The notes under the pieces are model-generated. The model saw only the letters and a program-made list of their open reading frames with translations, was not told where the DNA came from and searched no databases. A stretch of 64,000 nt of DNA from Paenibacillus glycanilyticus NBRC 16618. GTDB lineage: Bacteria > Bacillota > Bacilli > Paenibacillales > Paenibacillaceae. Both the position numbers and the translations under genes were made by a program. Position 1 is the stretch's first letter, and every line of letters begins with the position of its first letter. Location: the NCBI RefSeq assembly GCF_004000805.1, contig NZ_BILY01000011.1:1-64000 (forward strand), given 5' to 3'. This document shows positions 47,518 to 57,246 of the stretch, one piece after another.

Positions 47518-48600
47518 TTATTTCTTTTCGCTTTTGGCTTCATAACGTTTCGACCATTCCGCAAGCGTTGCGTCACGGGTCTCCGCGGCTTTGTTCAGAT
47601 CAAGCTTGACCAGCTGGCTGATTGGATCCTTCGAGTAACCTTCCGGAATAACGGAAGAATCGGTCTTCATCGCAAGAATCGCGTAGTTCTCGTTGTATTT
47701 CTTCATAGGCTCCTCGGAGATTGCCCAGTCGAGGAATTCTTTTGCTTCCGGCTTGATGTTGTCTTTCTTCATCAGCGCATTGGCTTCAACATCCCAGCCC
47801 GAGCCTTCGGCCGGAAATACCACCTCTACAGGTGCTCCGCCTTTTTTCTCTTGAATCGCGCGGTAACCAAAGGAAATGCCAATCGGGTATTCCCCGGTGC
47901 CTGCCATCTTCGCCGGCTTGGAGCCGGATTCGGTGTATACGGCAATATTTTGATCCAGCTTATCCAGGTAGCTCCATGCATCGCTGTCGCCCATTAACTG
48001 CTGAAGGCCGTTAACCGTCAGGAAGCCCGTGCCGGAGGAAGCCGGATTCGGCATAACGATCAAACCTTTGTATTCCGGTTTGATCAGATCGGCATACGAT
48101 TTCGGAATTTCAAGCCCCTTCTTCTTCAGCTCTGCCGTATTGACGGCAAAGGCCGTTTCCCAAGCATCGATGCCCACCCAGTGTGCCGGTTCTTGCTTAT
48201 CCTTGAATTCCGGCTGAATGTTCTCAATCCCCTTTGGCGAATACCCTTCCAGCATATTGTTCTGGTCGAGGACAAGCAGGCTTGTTGCGGCCGTTCCCCA
48301 TACCACGTCGGCAACCGGATTATCTTTTTCCGCCAGCAGCTTTGCCGTAATAACCCCCGTCGAATCGCGTACGATATTCACTTTCACATTTGGATGAGCG
48401 GCTTTGTACGATTCAAGATAAGTTTGAATCTGGTCATCCTCGAGCGCGGTGTAAACCGTAAGCTCTGCATTTGCTTCTGCTGCCGCTTTGTTGCCATTAG
48501 CCCCTTGCTGTGCATTCGTATTGTTTTTGTTACCGCCGCATGCTGTTAACGCAGAGATGATAAGTACTGTCGTAAGTGCTGTTCCTACCCACTTCTTCAT
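47518..48600 (-). CDS. 2-aminoethylphosphonate-binding lipoprotein
   Basis: 360 residues with lipoprotein signal and lipobox 'LTACGG' (lipid Cys about 21) and a type II binding-protein fold resembling ferric-iron/phosphonate binders ('[21 protein letters not shown]', '[11 protein letters not shown]', '[12 protein letters not shown]'). The start is the ATG 8 bases after GGAGGAGAAAG. It is the first gene of the transporter-phnX-phnW-regulator unit. Iron specificity is the main alternative, disfavoured by context. Confidence 0.87.
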   Translation of the reverse strand: MKKWVGTALTTVLIISALTACGGNKNNTNAQQGANGNKAAAEANAELTVYTALEDDQIQTYLESYKAAHPNVKVNIVRDSTGVITAKLLAEKDNPVADVVWGTAATSLLVLDQNNMLEGYSPKGIENIQPEFKDKQEPAHWVGIDAWETAFAVNTAELKKKGLEIPKSYADLIKPEYKGLIVMPNPASSGTGFLTVNGLQQLMGDSDAWSYLDKLDQNIAVYTESGSKPAKMAGTGEYPIGISFGYRAIQEKKGGAPVEVVFPAEGSGWDVEANALMKKDNIKPEAKEFLDWAISEEPMKKYNENYAILAMKTDSSVIPEGYSKDPISQLVKLDLNKAAETRDATLAEWSKRYEAKSEKK

Positions 48601-48913
48601 AAACTCTTTCTCCTCCACCTCATCGTAATCGCCTTGTTTAAGACAGTTATAGCTTAACGCCCATTTGTAAAATCAGTATTAATTCCATGTTAATAAATTG
48701 TTTTTGTTTGATTTTTGTTGTTTTTAGTTGCGTTTCAATATAAGCCTCTATCATGAACCAACTTAACTCTTCACTGTTCGTGCGGTATTATCGCAACGTA
48801 AAATAAGCGTCCTTCTTGGCATTCCCTTTGTTTTGGTTGGATTTCAACCTATAAAAACAGCAAAAAGGACGGCCCTAAGCCGTCCTGAAGTCGTCAACCG
48901 ATCTATGAAACCG
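48601..48913 (-). promoter_or_regulatory. Upstream region of the phn operon with candidate DeoR-type operator
   Basis: This 313-base gap holds no gene. At 48698-48730 the minus strand has repeated CAAAAA/CAACAAAAA units, the kind of A/C direct-repeat tract bound by some DeoR-family repressors. TATAAC about 45 bases downstream is a possible -10. The match is suggestive only. Confidence 0.4.
48862..48888 (-). terminator. Terminator of the zinc-ribbon gene
   Basis: Stem AGGACGGC / GCCGTCCT (48866-48873 with 48879-48886), loop of five, followed on the minus strand by TTTTTG. Confidence 0.85.
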
Positions 48914-49111
48914 CTAATTGATTTGAATTTGCGGCATTTCCTCTTCAAAGAACAAATCGTCGAGCGAACTTAACGTTCCGTCCTCTTCCACTTGATAGAC
49001 CGACATCTTCTCACCGTTGACCGTCAGCTCTATGAAGCAGCCCCAGCAGTAGAACTGATGGGAACCGATTTTACCAATATCCTTTGAATTGCAATTGGGA
49101 CATCTCATCAT
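48914..49111 (-). CDS. Small zinc-ribbon protein
   Basis: 65 residues with a four-cysteine zinc ribbon: C-P-N-C near 4-7 and C-W-G-C near 22-25 ('FYCWGCFIEL'). The C-terminal half is acidic. Such proteins are usually nucleic-acid or protein adaptors; no function is assigned. GGGAGAA precedes a double ATG. It follows the PRC-barrel gene by 3 bases, so the two are one transcript. Confidence 0.8.
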   Translation of the reverse strand: MMRCPNCNSKDIGKIGSHQFYCWGCFIELTVNGEKMSVYQVEEDGTLSSLDDLFFEEEMPQIQIN

Positions 49112-49114
49112 CTT

Positions 49115-49660
49115 TCATTTCTCCCTATTTATCGAATTGGAAGCTGCGACAGGCTCCAATTCCGCTTCACTGACAGCAGGAACGATAATCGCGTCTTCCC
49201 CGAGCAGCACGGCATCCGGATCATCCGGGGCCTTCAGCCATTTGCGCCCTTCCATCAGATCCGATATAAAGCCATCCGTAAGCTCATAGCCTACTATTTG
49301 TGTACCCTGAAACGGGTAAAAATAAACATCGGATACTCTTCCTAGCTGTATGCCTTGCACCGTTACGACAGGCAATTCCTTCAGCTTTACCACGCCGGTC
49401 TCAAAAGAACGTCCGATTTCGGCCGCTTTAACCGGCTTTATGGCGGATTCCCTTGATATAAATATCGCGTCTTCGCCGCAGGTTAATACTTCTGCCCATT
49501 CCACGGTTTTAACCGATGTCGCAAACCATTTTGCGCCTTCCACGATAAGACCGATTAACCGCCAATGTTCATCGAACCAAGCGTCCTTGACAAAGCCGAC
49601 ATGCTTGCCGGAATGAATGACAAGCACCGGCAGCCCGATTAATTGCTGGAGTTTGATCAT
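49115..49660 (-). CDS. PRC-barrel domain protein (YrrD-like)
   Basis: 181 residues with two PRC-barrel domains (about 1-75 and 90-160): 'IGLPVLVIHSGKHVGFVKDAWFD' and 'VVTVQGIQLGRVSDVYFYP'. Cytoplasmic. PRC barrels are protein- or RNA-binding modules. The gene sits between the desulfurase and the Zn-ribbon gene; in Bacillus yrrD is also close to cymR, yrvO and mnmA. No enzymatic function is visible. Confidence 0.87.
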   Translation of the reverse strand: MIKLQQLIGLPVLVIHSGKHVGFVKDAWFDEHWRLIGLIVEGAKWFATSVKTVEWAEVLTCGEDAIFISRESAIKPVKAAEIGRSFETGVVKLKELPVVTVQGIQLGRVSDVYFYPFQGTQIVGYELTDGFISDLMEGRKWLKAPDDPDAVLLGEDAIIVPAVSEAELEPVAASNSINREK

Positions 49661-49677
49661 GGCGTGCTCGGGGCCTC

Positions 49678-50835
49678 CTACTGATTGGTACGGATCCGCT
49701 CCACGATTGTCGCGATTTTGCGTGCAGCGTCTTCCAGTTCCTCCACAGTATTCCCCAAACCAAAGCTGAATCGTACAGCCGAATTCAAACGTTCCTCCGG
49801 AAGGTTCATTGCCTTCAGCACATGTGACCTTTCGAGCGAACCCGACGTACAGGCAGAACCGCTAGCCGCGGCAATGCCTTCCATGTCGAGGTTCATAAGC
49901 ATCGTCTCCGTATCAATCCCGATAAAGCTGATATTTACGATGTTCGGAAGATAATGCTCTGCGTTTCCGTTTATAACGATCTCCGTTTGCCCGGCCAGCG
50001 CGGATTTCAGCTTGTCTACCCATTCTGTACGAAGCTTGTCCAGGAAAAGTTTCTTGCTCCCCGGATTGTTCACACAAATTTCAACAGCTTTAGCGAAACC
50101 GGTAATGCCGGCGACATTCTCCGTCCCCGGTCTCCGCTTTCGCTCCTGCGATCCACCGTGAGCGATAGGCTCAAACGGCGTGCCGTTTGCCAAATATAAA
50201 GCGCCTACGCCCTGCGGACCGTTTATTTTATGCGCGGAAAAGCTCATCAAATCAACCGGCAGCTCGGACAGCCGGTACGCAGCCGTGCCAAAGGATTGAA
50301 CGGCATCCACATGGAACAATATGCCATGGGCATGGGCAAGCTCGCCAATCTCTTCGATTGGCTGCAAGGTGCCGATTTCGTTGTTCCCGTGCATAATGCT
50401 GATAAGCCCCGTAGTTGGCCGAATCGCTGCGGCAATCTCGTCCACCGAGACGCGGCCTGTCTGATCTACCGGCAGGTACGTCACTTCATAACCTGCCTCG
50501 GCTAACGCCTCGCAGGTATGCAGGACGGCATGATGCTCCGCGCTTGATGTAATGATATGGGTTTTGCCCTTCTTCCTCATCGCCGCCGCTGCGCCGATAA
50601 TAGCCGCATTGTCGCTTTCCGTTCCGCCGGAGGTGAAGATCAGCTCGGATGGCTTGCATCCGAGCGCGGCCGCGATCAAATCGCGGGCCCGGTTCACTCT
50701 CTGCTTCGCCGCGCGCCCGAAGGCATGCATGCTGGACGGGTTGCCGCCGGCCCCCGTCATCACTTCCAGCATCGCTGCGGCTACATCCGGGTGCATCGGC
50801 GTTGTAGCTGCGTGGTCAAAATAATACTTTTGCAT
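49678..50835 (-). CDS. Cysteine desulfurase (YrvO/IscS type)
   Basis: 385-residue PLP enzyme that takes sulfur from cysteine as a persulfide. PLP Lys203 is in 'SFSAHKINGPQG', and catalytic Cys329 is in the flexible loop 'GSACTSGSLERSHVL', the long-loop class I form. It lies next to cymR and mnmA, the YrvO context, so its main role is likely sulfur supply for tRNA 2-thiouridine at U34. Confidence 0.94.
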   Translation of the reverse strand: MQKYYFDHAATTPMHPDVAAAMLEVMTGAGGNPSSMHAFGRAAKQRVNRARDLIAAALGCKPSELIFTSGGTESDNAAIIGAAAAMRKKGKTHIITSSAEHHAVLHTCEALAEAGYEVTYLPVDQTGRVSVDEIAAAIRPTTGLISIMHGNNEIGTLQPIEEIGELAHAHGILFHVDAVQSFGTAAYRLSELPVDLMSFSAHKINGPQGVGALYLANGTPFEPIAHGGSQERKRRPGTENVAGITGFAKAVEICVNNPGSKKLFLDKLRTEWVDKLKSALAGQTEIVINGNAEHYLPNIVNISFIGIDTETMLMNLDMEGIAAASGSACTSGSLERSHVLKAMNLPEERLNSAVRFSFGLGNTVEELEDAARKIATIVERIRTNQ

Positions 50836-50847
50836 ACGAATCCCTCA

Positions 50848-51267
50848 TTAAATATAGAACATATAGCTGTCGGCAACGCCGGCATCCTGGTAGTTCACCA
50901 GATCGGCCAAGGTTGTCTGATCAAGCACGCTTGCGATACTGTCGCGGATGCGCAGCCACAAATCGCGTTTGGCCGGGTCATCCTCTTCCGTGAAATCTAC
51001 CGGGGAAATCGGGCCTTCCAATATACGAATCACGTCACCGGCCGTAATCGTCTCCGGTTCCTTGGACAAGATATAACCGCCATAAGCGCCGCGAATACTT
51101 TTTACGAGTCCGGCATTGCGAAGCGGTGCAACCAATTGCTCCAGGTAGTGTTCGGAAAGCTGATTGCGCTCGGCAATGCTCTTAAGTGAAATCGGACCTT
51201 CGCCGAATTTTCCCGCAAGCTCCATCATAATGGTGAGGCCGTAACGGCCTTTCGTCGATATTTTCAT
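50848..51267 (-). CDS. cymR: Rrf2-family regulator CymR
   Basis: 139 residues, winged HTH ('ISLKSIAERNQLSEHYLEQLV', wing 'SIRGAYGGYILSK'). It has no cysteine at all, so it cannot carry the iron-sulfur cluster of IscR. The family member of this type is CymR, the repressor of sulfur and cysteine uptake that works with CysK. It precedes the desulfurase by 12 bases and is divergent from mnmA. Confidence 0.9.
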   Translation of the reverse strand: MKISTKGRYGLTIMMELAGKFGEGPISLKSIAERNQLSEHYLEQLVAPLRNAGLVKSIRGAYGGYILSKEPETITAGDVIRILEGPISPVDFTEEDDPAKRDLWLRIRDSIASVLDQTTLADLVNYQDAGVADSYMFYI

Positions 51268-51370
51268 ATTCGGGCACCTCTCTTAAGTAGTAGTTGTTCC
51301 AATCGATAGCGCGTATGTTAGCGTATTGTTTGTTATAATTACGGGTATTCCCATATCATATCTATGTTAA

Positions 51371-52648
<1,278 letters not shown>

Positions 52649-52656
52649 AAGAAGCG

Positions 52657-52694
52657 AACCCCCTTGCCCGAGTGGACAAGGGGGTTTATTTTTT
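52657..52694 (+). terminator. mnmA terminator
   Basis: Perfect stem AACCCCCTTG / CAAGGGGGTT (52657-52666 with 52677-52686) followed by TATTTTTT. It may also serve the convergent CNNM gene. Confidence 0.9.
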
Positions 52695-52696
52695 CC

Positions 52697-54097
52697 TCAT
52701 GAATGTCCCTCCGCTTTACCTTCCGGACCGGATCTCCCTTTCCATACGCCCTGCTGCGCCTGCATGTTGAGCTTATGCAACAGAACGCGCGAAATCCGCA
52801 AGTGATCCGTTTCCTCGATAATAAACGCATATTCCCCGCCATAGTCAATTCGCTGCCCGCTTGTTGGCGGAATTTCGATCTGTGAGTAAATCCAGCCGCC
52901 AATCGTATCGTAATTGTCGCTTTCGATATCCATGCCGAAATAGCTGTTCACTTCCTCGATCAGCATCATCCCGCTGATGGAGTAGACCGAATCGTCCCGC
53001 TTCTCGATCTCCGCCCGCTCTTCGTCAAATTCATCCTGAATCTCTCCAACTATCTCTTCCATAATGTCTTCCAGCGTTACGAGACCGGATGTTCCTCCGT
53101 ATTCATCGATGAGCATGGCGATTTGCGCTTTTCTCTTTTGCATCAGGATAAGCAGATTGCTGATTTGCATCGAATCGGGAACCGTCGTAATCGCCCTTGT
53201 AATCTGCCGGATATCGGTCAGGCTATGCGTCGTGTCCTTCAGCAAGTCTTTTATATGAACGAAACCGATAATATTGTCCTTGTCATGATCGCAGACGGGA
53301 TATCTCGTATGCATCTCGTTTAACGCGATAGCCTTGTTGTCTTCCAGAGACAGATGAACATACAGGCAGACCATCTCCGTGCGCGGAATCATAATCTCTC
53401 GGGCATTGGTCTCGGCAAATTCAAATATATTATCGACAAGAGTCAGCTCCGTATTGTTGATCAGTCCGCTCTTATGGCTCTCCTGCATGAGAATGCGGAT
53501 TTCTTCCTCCGTATGGGCGGAATGCTGCTCGGATGCCGGCTCGACGCCAAGCCGCTTCAGGAGCTGGTTCGCCAGACCGTTTAATACCCAGATAAACGGA
53601 TACATCAGCTTGTGGAACATGACGAGAGGCGTTGCGGTAAGCAGGGTTACGGTTTCCGCCTTGCGGATAGCCAGCGTTTTGGGGGCGAGTTCACCGAGGA
53701 CGATATGGAGAATGGTAATAAATAAAAAGGCGATGATGAAGGAAATCGAATGAATCCACACCGGATTGCCCCAGCCAAGCGCGAAAAACCACGGCTCGAT
53801 CAAATCCTTGATCGCCGGTTCCCCTATCCAGCCAAGACCAAGCGAGGCCAGTGTAATCCCCAGCTGGCACGCAGACAAATAGGCATCGAGATTGCCCGTC
53901 AAATGCGAGGCAAGCTTCGCCCGCATATGACCCTCGGCCGCCAGCGTTTCGATCCGGGTGCCCCGGACCTTGACCATGGCGAATTCCGCGGCAACAAACA
54001 GACCGTTCATAAACACCAGAAAAACGATAAGAACCAGCTGCATAACCATCGGAAGCGGATCACTCAATACAGTCCCCTGCAGCCGTGCGACCTGCAC
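52697..54097 (-). CDS. CNNM/CorC-type membrane protein with CBS domains
   Basis: 466 residues. CNNM transmembrane domain (about 15-205; 'FVAAEFAMVKVRGTRIE', 'LGELAPKTLAIRKA'), a CBS pair (about 220-350; 'IMIPRTEMVCL', 'LIDEYGGTSGLVTLEDIMEEIVGEI') and a C-terminal CorC_HlyC transporter-associated domain (about 365-445). Family members export or regulate magnesium or cobalt. The frame opens with a GTG 11 bases after AAGGAGG; the ATG at 'MVMQLVLIVF' (residue 17) is an alternative. Single gene. Confidence 0.9.
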   Translation of the reverse strand: MQVARLQGTVLSDPLPMVMQLVLIVFLVFMNGLFVAAEFAMVKVRGTRIETLAAEGHMRAKLASHLTGNLDAYLSACQLGITLASLGLGWIGEPAIKDLIEPWFFALGWGNPVWIHSISFIIAFLFITILHIVLGELAPKTLAIRKAETVTLLTATPLVMFHKLMYPFIWVLNGLANQLLKRLGVEPASEQHSAHTEEEIRILMQESHKSGLINNTELTLVDNIFEFAETNAREIMIPRTEMVCLYVHLSLEDNKAIALNEMHTRYPVCDHDKDNIIGFVHIKDLLKDTTHSLTDIRQITRAITTVPDSMQISNLLILMQKRKAQIAMLIDEYGGTSGLVTLEDIMEEIVGEIQDEFDEERAEIEKRDDSVYSISGMMLIEEVNSYFGMDIESDNYDTIGGWIYSQIEIPPTSGQRIDYGGEYAFIIEETDHLRISRVLLHKLNMQAQQGVWKGRSGPEGKAEGHS

Positions 54098-54245
54098 AGC
54101 AGCAGGTGCACCTCCTTCGAGAAGGGAATTTGCGATTCTGTAAAGATACGGTAATTTAAGTTTATTCCGCGTAAACCTTGCATTATGACGATTTATTGCC
54201 TTCGAATATTGTTCAAAAAGGCAAAGTCGAAACGAATGCCCGATC

Positions 54246-54254
54246 TGTTATAAT
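54246..54254 (+). promoter_or_regulatory. Extended -10 promoter of copC-copD
   Basis: TCTGTTATAAT: perfect TATAAT (54249-54254) with an upstream TGT-type extension and no good -35, 40 bases before the copC ATG. Confidence 0.6.
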
Positions 54255-54293
54255 GACATCAATTCATCCAATAAAACAAAGGGGAATTTTCTG

Positions 54294-54908
54294 ATGAAAC
54301 GTATCCTTTTTATCTGCTTGGCCGCCTTATTCTTGGTGCCGGGCATCGCAATGGCTCATTCCAAGATTACCGTATCCACCCCTGCCAATGAGGAGACCGT
54401 TACCGTCTCTCCTGCCGAGATTTCCATGACCTTCAACACCAATATCGAAAAGCTGAGCCAATTTAAGCTGCTCGATGAATCCGGCAATCAAGTTCCGACC
54501 GGAGATATTTCCGTAAGCAAGGCGACCATGAGCGGTTCGGTGACAGAACCCCTGAAGAATGGGGCCTATACGGTAAAATGGACGATTATCGGCGCTGACG
54601 GTCATGCGGTTGACGGCGAATACGCCTTTAAGGTTAATGCCCCGGAAGCAACGCCTTCTAAAGCGCCGGAAGCCGCGGCAACCCCGGCTGATTCGTCTCC
54701 GTCTCCAAGTGCCGAAGTTACGGAAGCACCGGATGCAAGCGCATCTGCGGATGATAACGCCTCCGAGGAGCCTTCTCCTTCGGCTCCGGCAGAGGACGCT
54801 AAGGCTGAGTCCGGCAATAACAATGGTGTCAATGCCGCGGTTTGGGTAATTGCCGGCGTGATTGTGATTGCAGGGGTAGCTATCGTGATCCGGAGGGGCC
54901 GCAAATGA
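54294..54908 (+). CDS. CopC-domain copper-binding surface protein
   Basis: 204 residues. The signal peptide is cleaved after 'AMA' (about 21), leaving His22 as mature N-terminal copper ligand. The CopC/YobA beta-sandwich (22-118) has the second ligand region 'IGADGHAVDGEY'. Then comes a low-complexity Ala/Pro/Ser/Glu linker (about 119-175), and a C-terminal TM helix (about 180-197) with an Arg/Lys stop. The linker and anchor tether the domain outside the membrane. It is co-translated with copD (ATGA overlap). Confidence 0.92.
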   Translation: MKRILFICLAALFLVPGIAMAHSKITVSTPANEETVTVSPAEISMTFNTNIEKLSQFKLLDESGNQVPTGDISVSKATMSGSVTEPLKNGAYTVKWTIIGADGHAVDGEYAFKVNAPEATPSKAPEAAATPADSSPSPSAEVTEAPDASASADDNASEEPSPSAPAEDAKAESGNNNGVNAAVWVIAGVIVIAGVAIVIRRGRK

Positions 54909-55990
54909 GTTACGTCAGCGAGGCTCTGCTCTATGTCTGCTTCGCCATCCTGACCGGAACGTTAATTCTGCGGGTTGTACCGGAGCAAAGACGCCCGGAG
55001 ATACATATCCCGAGCTGGCTGCTACTCGTTTGCGCGCTTGCGATTCCGGTACTCGAATACGTGCCTATTCATGATTCCGCGGTGCTATTTGCCAAGGATA
55101 CGGACGTTACGTATGGCGAGATGGTGAAAAGCATCCTGTTGGACTTGAACAACGGCAAAGCCTGGATCTGGTCGGCTGTGGCTTCCGTCGGCCTTGCTTT
55201 CCTGCTTGGCCTGCCTTCCTTCCGCAACGATAAGCATATGCCGAAGGTCAGCTTGTTCATTATGTTCCTGTTAATTCTCTGGCTTGGTTATGCCAGCCAT
55301 GCGACTTCGCTTTACGGCACCAAGGGGTGGCTTGTGCACTCCGCCCATTTCCTTGCCGTAACCGTGTGGATTGGCGTGCTGATGATTGCCAGCTGGTTCT
55401 CCGTGAGCGGTCGCAACTGGGAGGCGTTCCTGACCTGGTTCTCGCCGCTTGCCATCGGCTGCATGCTGATTACTTTTATCGCCGGCATTACGCTTATGAC
55501 CTTTACTACGCCGCAGTACGTCAATTCGTGGATGCTTCCTTACGGGCAGATGCTTCTGCTGAAGCATTTGCTGCTTGCGCCGCTTCTTTTATTTGCTTAT
55601 ACGAACGGCTTCGGCTACCGGAACAAGCTTAAGGTGAACAGCGGCTTTAACCCCCTCCCGTGGCTCAAAGCGGAGAGCATCATCGCGTTGCTGCTCTTTA
55701 TCGTCACCGGAGTGCTGGGCCAGCAGACGCCTCCCCATAATGTGAAGGAAACGCTGCAAGGGGTCTCTCCTTCCAAGCTGTTCACGACAGTCTACAACGG
55801 ACATTTCAGTCCCGATCTGACTCTAAAGCTTTCCATCGGGCTGGACAGCATTCTTATGCTTGCCGCGGCTCTCGTCATGATCTACGGACTCATTCAGATG
55901 TACAAGGAAAACAAAATTTTACCGGCTTTTGTTATGGGGCTGCTGACGACGGTATTTGGTTACTTTGCCCTCATGTTCGGTATTGGTTAA
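54905..55990 (+). CDS. CopD-family copper-import membrane protein
   Basis: 361 residues with about eight to nine hydrophobic segments, starting at 'MSYVSEALLYVCFAILTG'. The family motif of membrane histidines is seen in 'GYASHATSLYGTKGWLVHSAHFLAVTVWIG' (about 130-160), plus 'LLLKHLLLAPLL' near 220. CopC-CopD pairs are associated with copper uptake, for example for cytochrome oxidase. It is coupled to copC by a 4-base overlap. Confidence 0.9.
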   Translation: MSYVSEALLYVCFAILTGTLILRVVPEQRRPEIHIPSWLLLVCALAIPVLEYVPIHDSAVLFAKDTDVTYGEMVKSILLDLNNGKAWIWSAVASVGLAFLLGLPSFRNDKHMPKVSLFIMFLLILWLGYASHATSLYGTKGWLVHSAHFLAVTVWIGVLMIASWFSVSGRNWEAFLTWFSPLAIGCMLITFIAGITLMTFTTPQYVNSWMLPYGQMLLLKHLLLAPLLLFAYTNGFGYRNKLKVNSGFNPLPWLKAESIIALLLFIVTGVLGQQTPPHNVKETLQGVSPSKLFTTVYNGHFSPDLTLKLSIGLDSILMLAAALVMIYGLIQMYKENKILPAFVMGLLTTVFGYFALMFGIG

Positions 55991-55997
55991 TGGATAG

Positions 55998-56036
55998 AAA
56001 AAAGCGCCACTTCGTCATGGAAGCGGCGCTTTTTCG
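55998..56036. terminator. Bidirectional terminator between copD and the iron-binding protein gene
   Basis: Stem AAAAGCGCCACTTC / GAAGCGGCGCTTTT with one mismatch, T tract on one side and A tract on the other. It serves both convergent genes. Confidence 0.85.
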
Positions 56037-56041
56037 TCCTA

Positions 56042-57058
56042 TTATTTTGTAAGCGTAATGCCATAGTTGTCAGCAAGCTGATCAAGCATCAGGTTAGCTG
56101 CCTTGATGCCGCCGGCCGTATTCCAGATCGCGTCGTCCACCCGGTAGGCATGGCCTGCTTTTACCGCGCTGAGACCTTTCCAGATCGGATCGTTTGTCCA
56201 CTCCTGCTCTTGAGCGGAGCCCTTGCCGTCACCCGTATCGTAAGTGAAGTAGAAGATCCGGTCCGCATCCGCTTCCGGCAGGCGTTCCTTCGTTATTTCG
56301 TCGGCAAACGTTTCCTTCGAATTCAGCGTCATCTCGTTGCGTGCCAATCCGATCTGAGCCGCGATAACGCCAGAGAAGGTATCCGTATGATAGACGCGCG
56401 TTTTTCCGCCCATGAAACGGACGAACGACACGGTTTCCTTCAATTTGTCTCCCGCTTGCGCTTTGAAATCCTCAATTCGGGCGTCAAAGTCGGCAAGCAG
56501 CTTGTTGCCCTCTTCGGTTTTGCCAAGCGCTTCAGCGTACAGTTTAAAATTATCCTTCCATGCGCCGCGGAGCGTTTCGGCTTCCACCGTTGGCGCGATA
56601 GCCTTCAGCTGTTCATAAATTTCCTCATGTCTCATTTTGTTCGCGATAATAAGATCCGGCTGCAATCCGGCGATAAGCTCCAGATTCGGCTGGCCTTCTT
56701 CGCCTACCACTTCCACGCCTTCCATGTCCGCCGCGATATGGTTGTACCACGGGTTGCCCGTAAACGATTTGACGGCGCCAACCGGCTTTACGCCAAGCGC
56801 CAATACGGCTTCCGTTCCTTCATTCGTAAGAACCACAACCCGCTTCGGCGTACCTTTAATTTCGGTTTCGCCCATTGCATGCTTCACGATACGGGTCTCG
56901 TTCGAAGCGGCCTGCTCCGAATTCCCTGCTTGGTTATTGGATGTATCTGTACCTGCGTTATTGTTGGAATTCGATCCGCAGCCTGCTGCCAGAACAGCGA
57001 TAATCATTGTACAAAGCATCAGCCAAATCATTTTTTTTCCGTTGAAACGGTTCTTCAT
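56042..57058 (-). CDS. Siderophore-iron-binding lipoprotein (FecB/YfmC type)
   Basis: 338 residues with lipobox 'LAAGCGSN' (lipid Cys about 27), an Asn/Ser-rich linker, and a type III Peripla_BP_2 domain ('KRVVVLTNEGTEAVLALGVKPVG', 'GQPNLELIAGLQPDLIIANK'). It captures ferric siderophore for the divergently encoded FecCDE-like importer. The shared upstream region holds a Fur box. Confidence 0.92.
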   Translation of the reverse strand: MKNRFNGKKMIWLMLCTMIIAVLAAGCGSNSNNNAGTDTSNNQAGNSEQAASNETRIVKHAMGETEIKGTPKRVVVLTNEGTEAVLALGVKPVGAVKSFTGNPWYNHIAADMEGVEVVGEEGQPNLELIAGLQPDLIIANKMRHEEIYEQLKAIAPTVEAETLRGAWKDNFKLYAEALGKTEEGNKLLADFDARIEDFKAQAGDKLKETVSFVRFMGGKTRVYHTDTFSGVIAAQIGLARNEMTLNSKETFADEITKERLPEADADRIFYFTYDTGDGKGSAQEQEWTNDPIWKGLSAVKAGHAYRVDDAIWNTAGGIKAANLMLDQLADNYGITLTK

Positions 57059-57137
57059 GTAAATGAGTGCCCCCCGATGATAATATTTCTCACTTGGACA
57101 ATATAAAAGAAAACCGCTGCATAGTCAACATAAATTT

Positions 57138-57156
57138 GATAACGATTCTCATATTC
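57138..57156. promoter_or_regulatory. Fur box between the divergent iron-uptake genes
   Basis: GATAACGATTCTCATATTC matches the 19-bp Fur consensus GATAATGATAATCATTATC at 14 positions. It sits one base before the -35 of the permease operon and within reach of the binding-protein promoter, so iron-bound Fur could repress both directions. Confidence 0.82.
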
Positions 57157-57157
57157 A

Positions 57158-57187
57158 TTGACAGGGCAATAACTCCTCTATTAAAAT
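57158..57187 (+). promoter_or_regulatory. Promoter of the siderophore permease operon
   Basis: Perfect TTGACA (57158-57163), 18 bases, TAAAAT (57182-57187), 60 bases before the first permease gene. Confidence 0.75.
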
Positions 57188-57246
57188 TCACTAGGTACAT
57201 AAATATAATAAGTTGCCATCCGAGATAAAGGAGTTCGCAAACAGCC

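Noticed and set aside
54100-54240. M-box magnesium riboswitch before the CNNM gene
   Set aside because: I looked for it because of the CorC-like product, but the short AT-rich gap lacks the M-box core.
56150-57106. 318-codon open frame on the plus strand
   Set aside because: Antisense shadow of the siderophore-binding lipoprotein gene, Phe/Arg/Cys-rich and crossing its promoter region.
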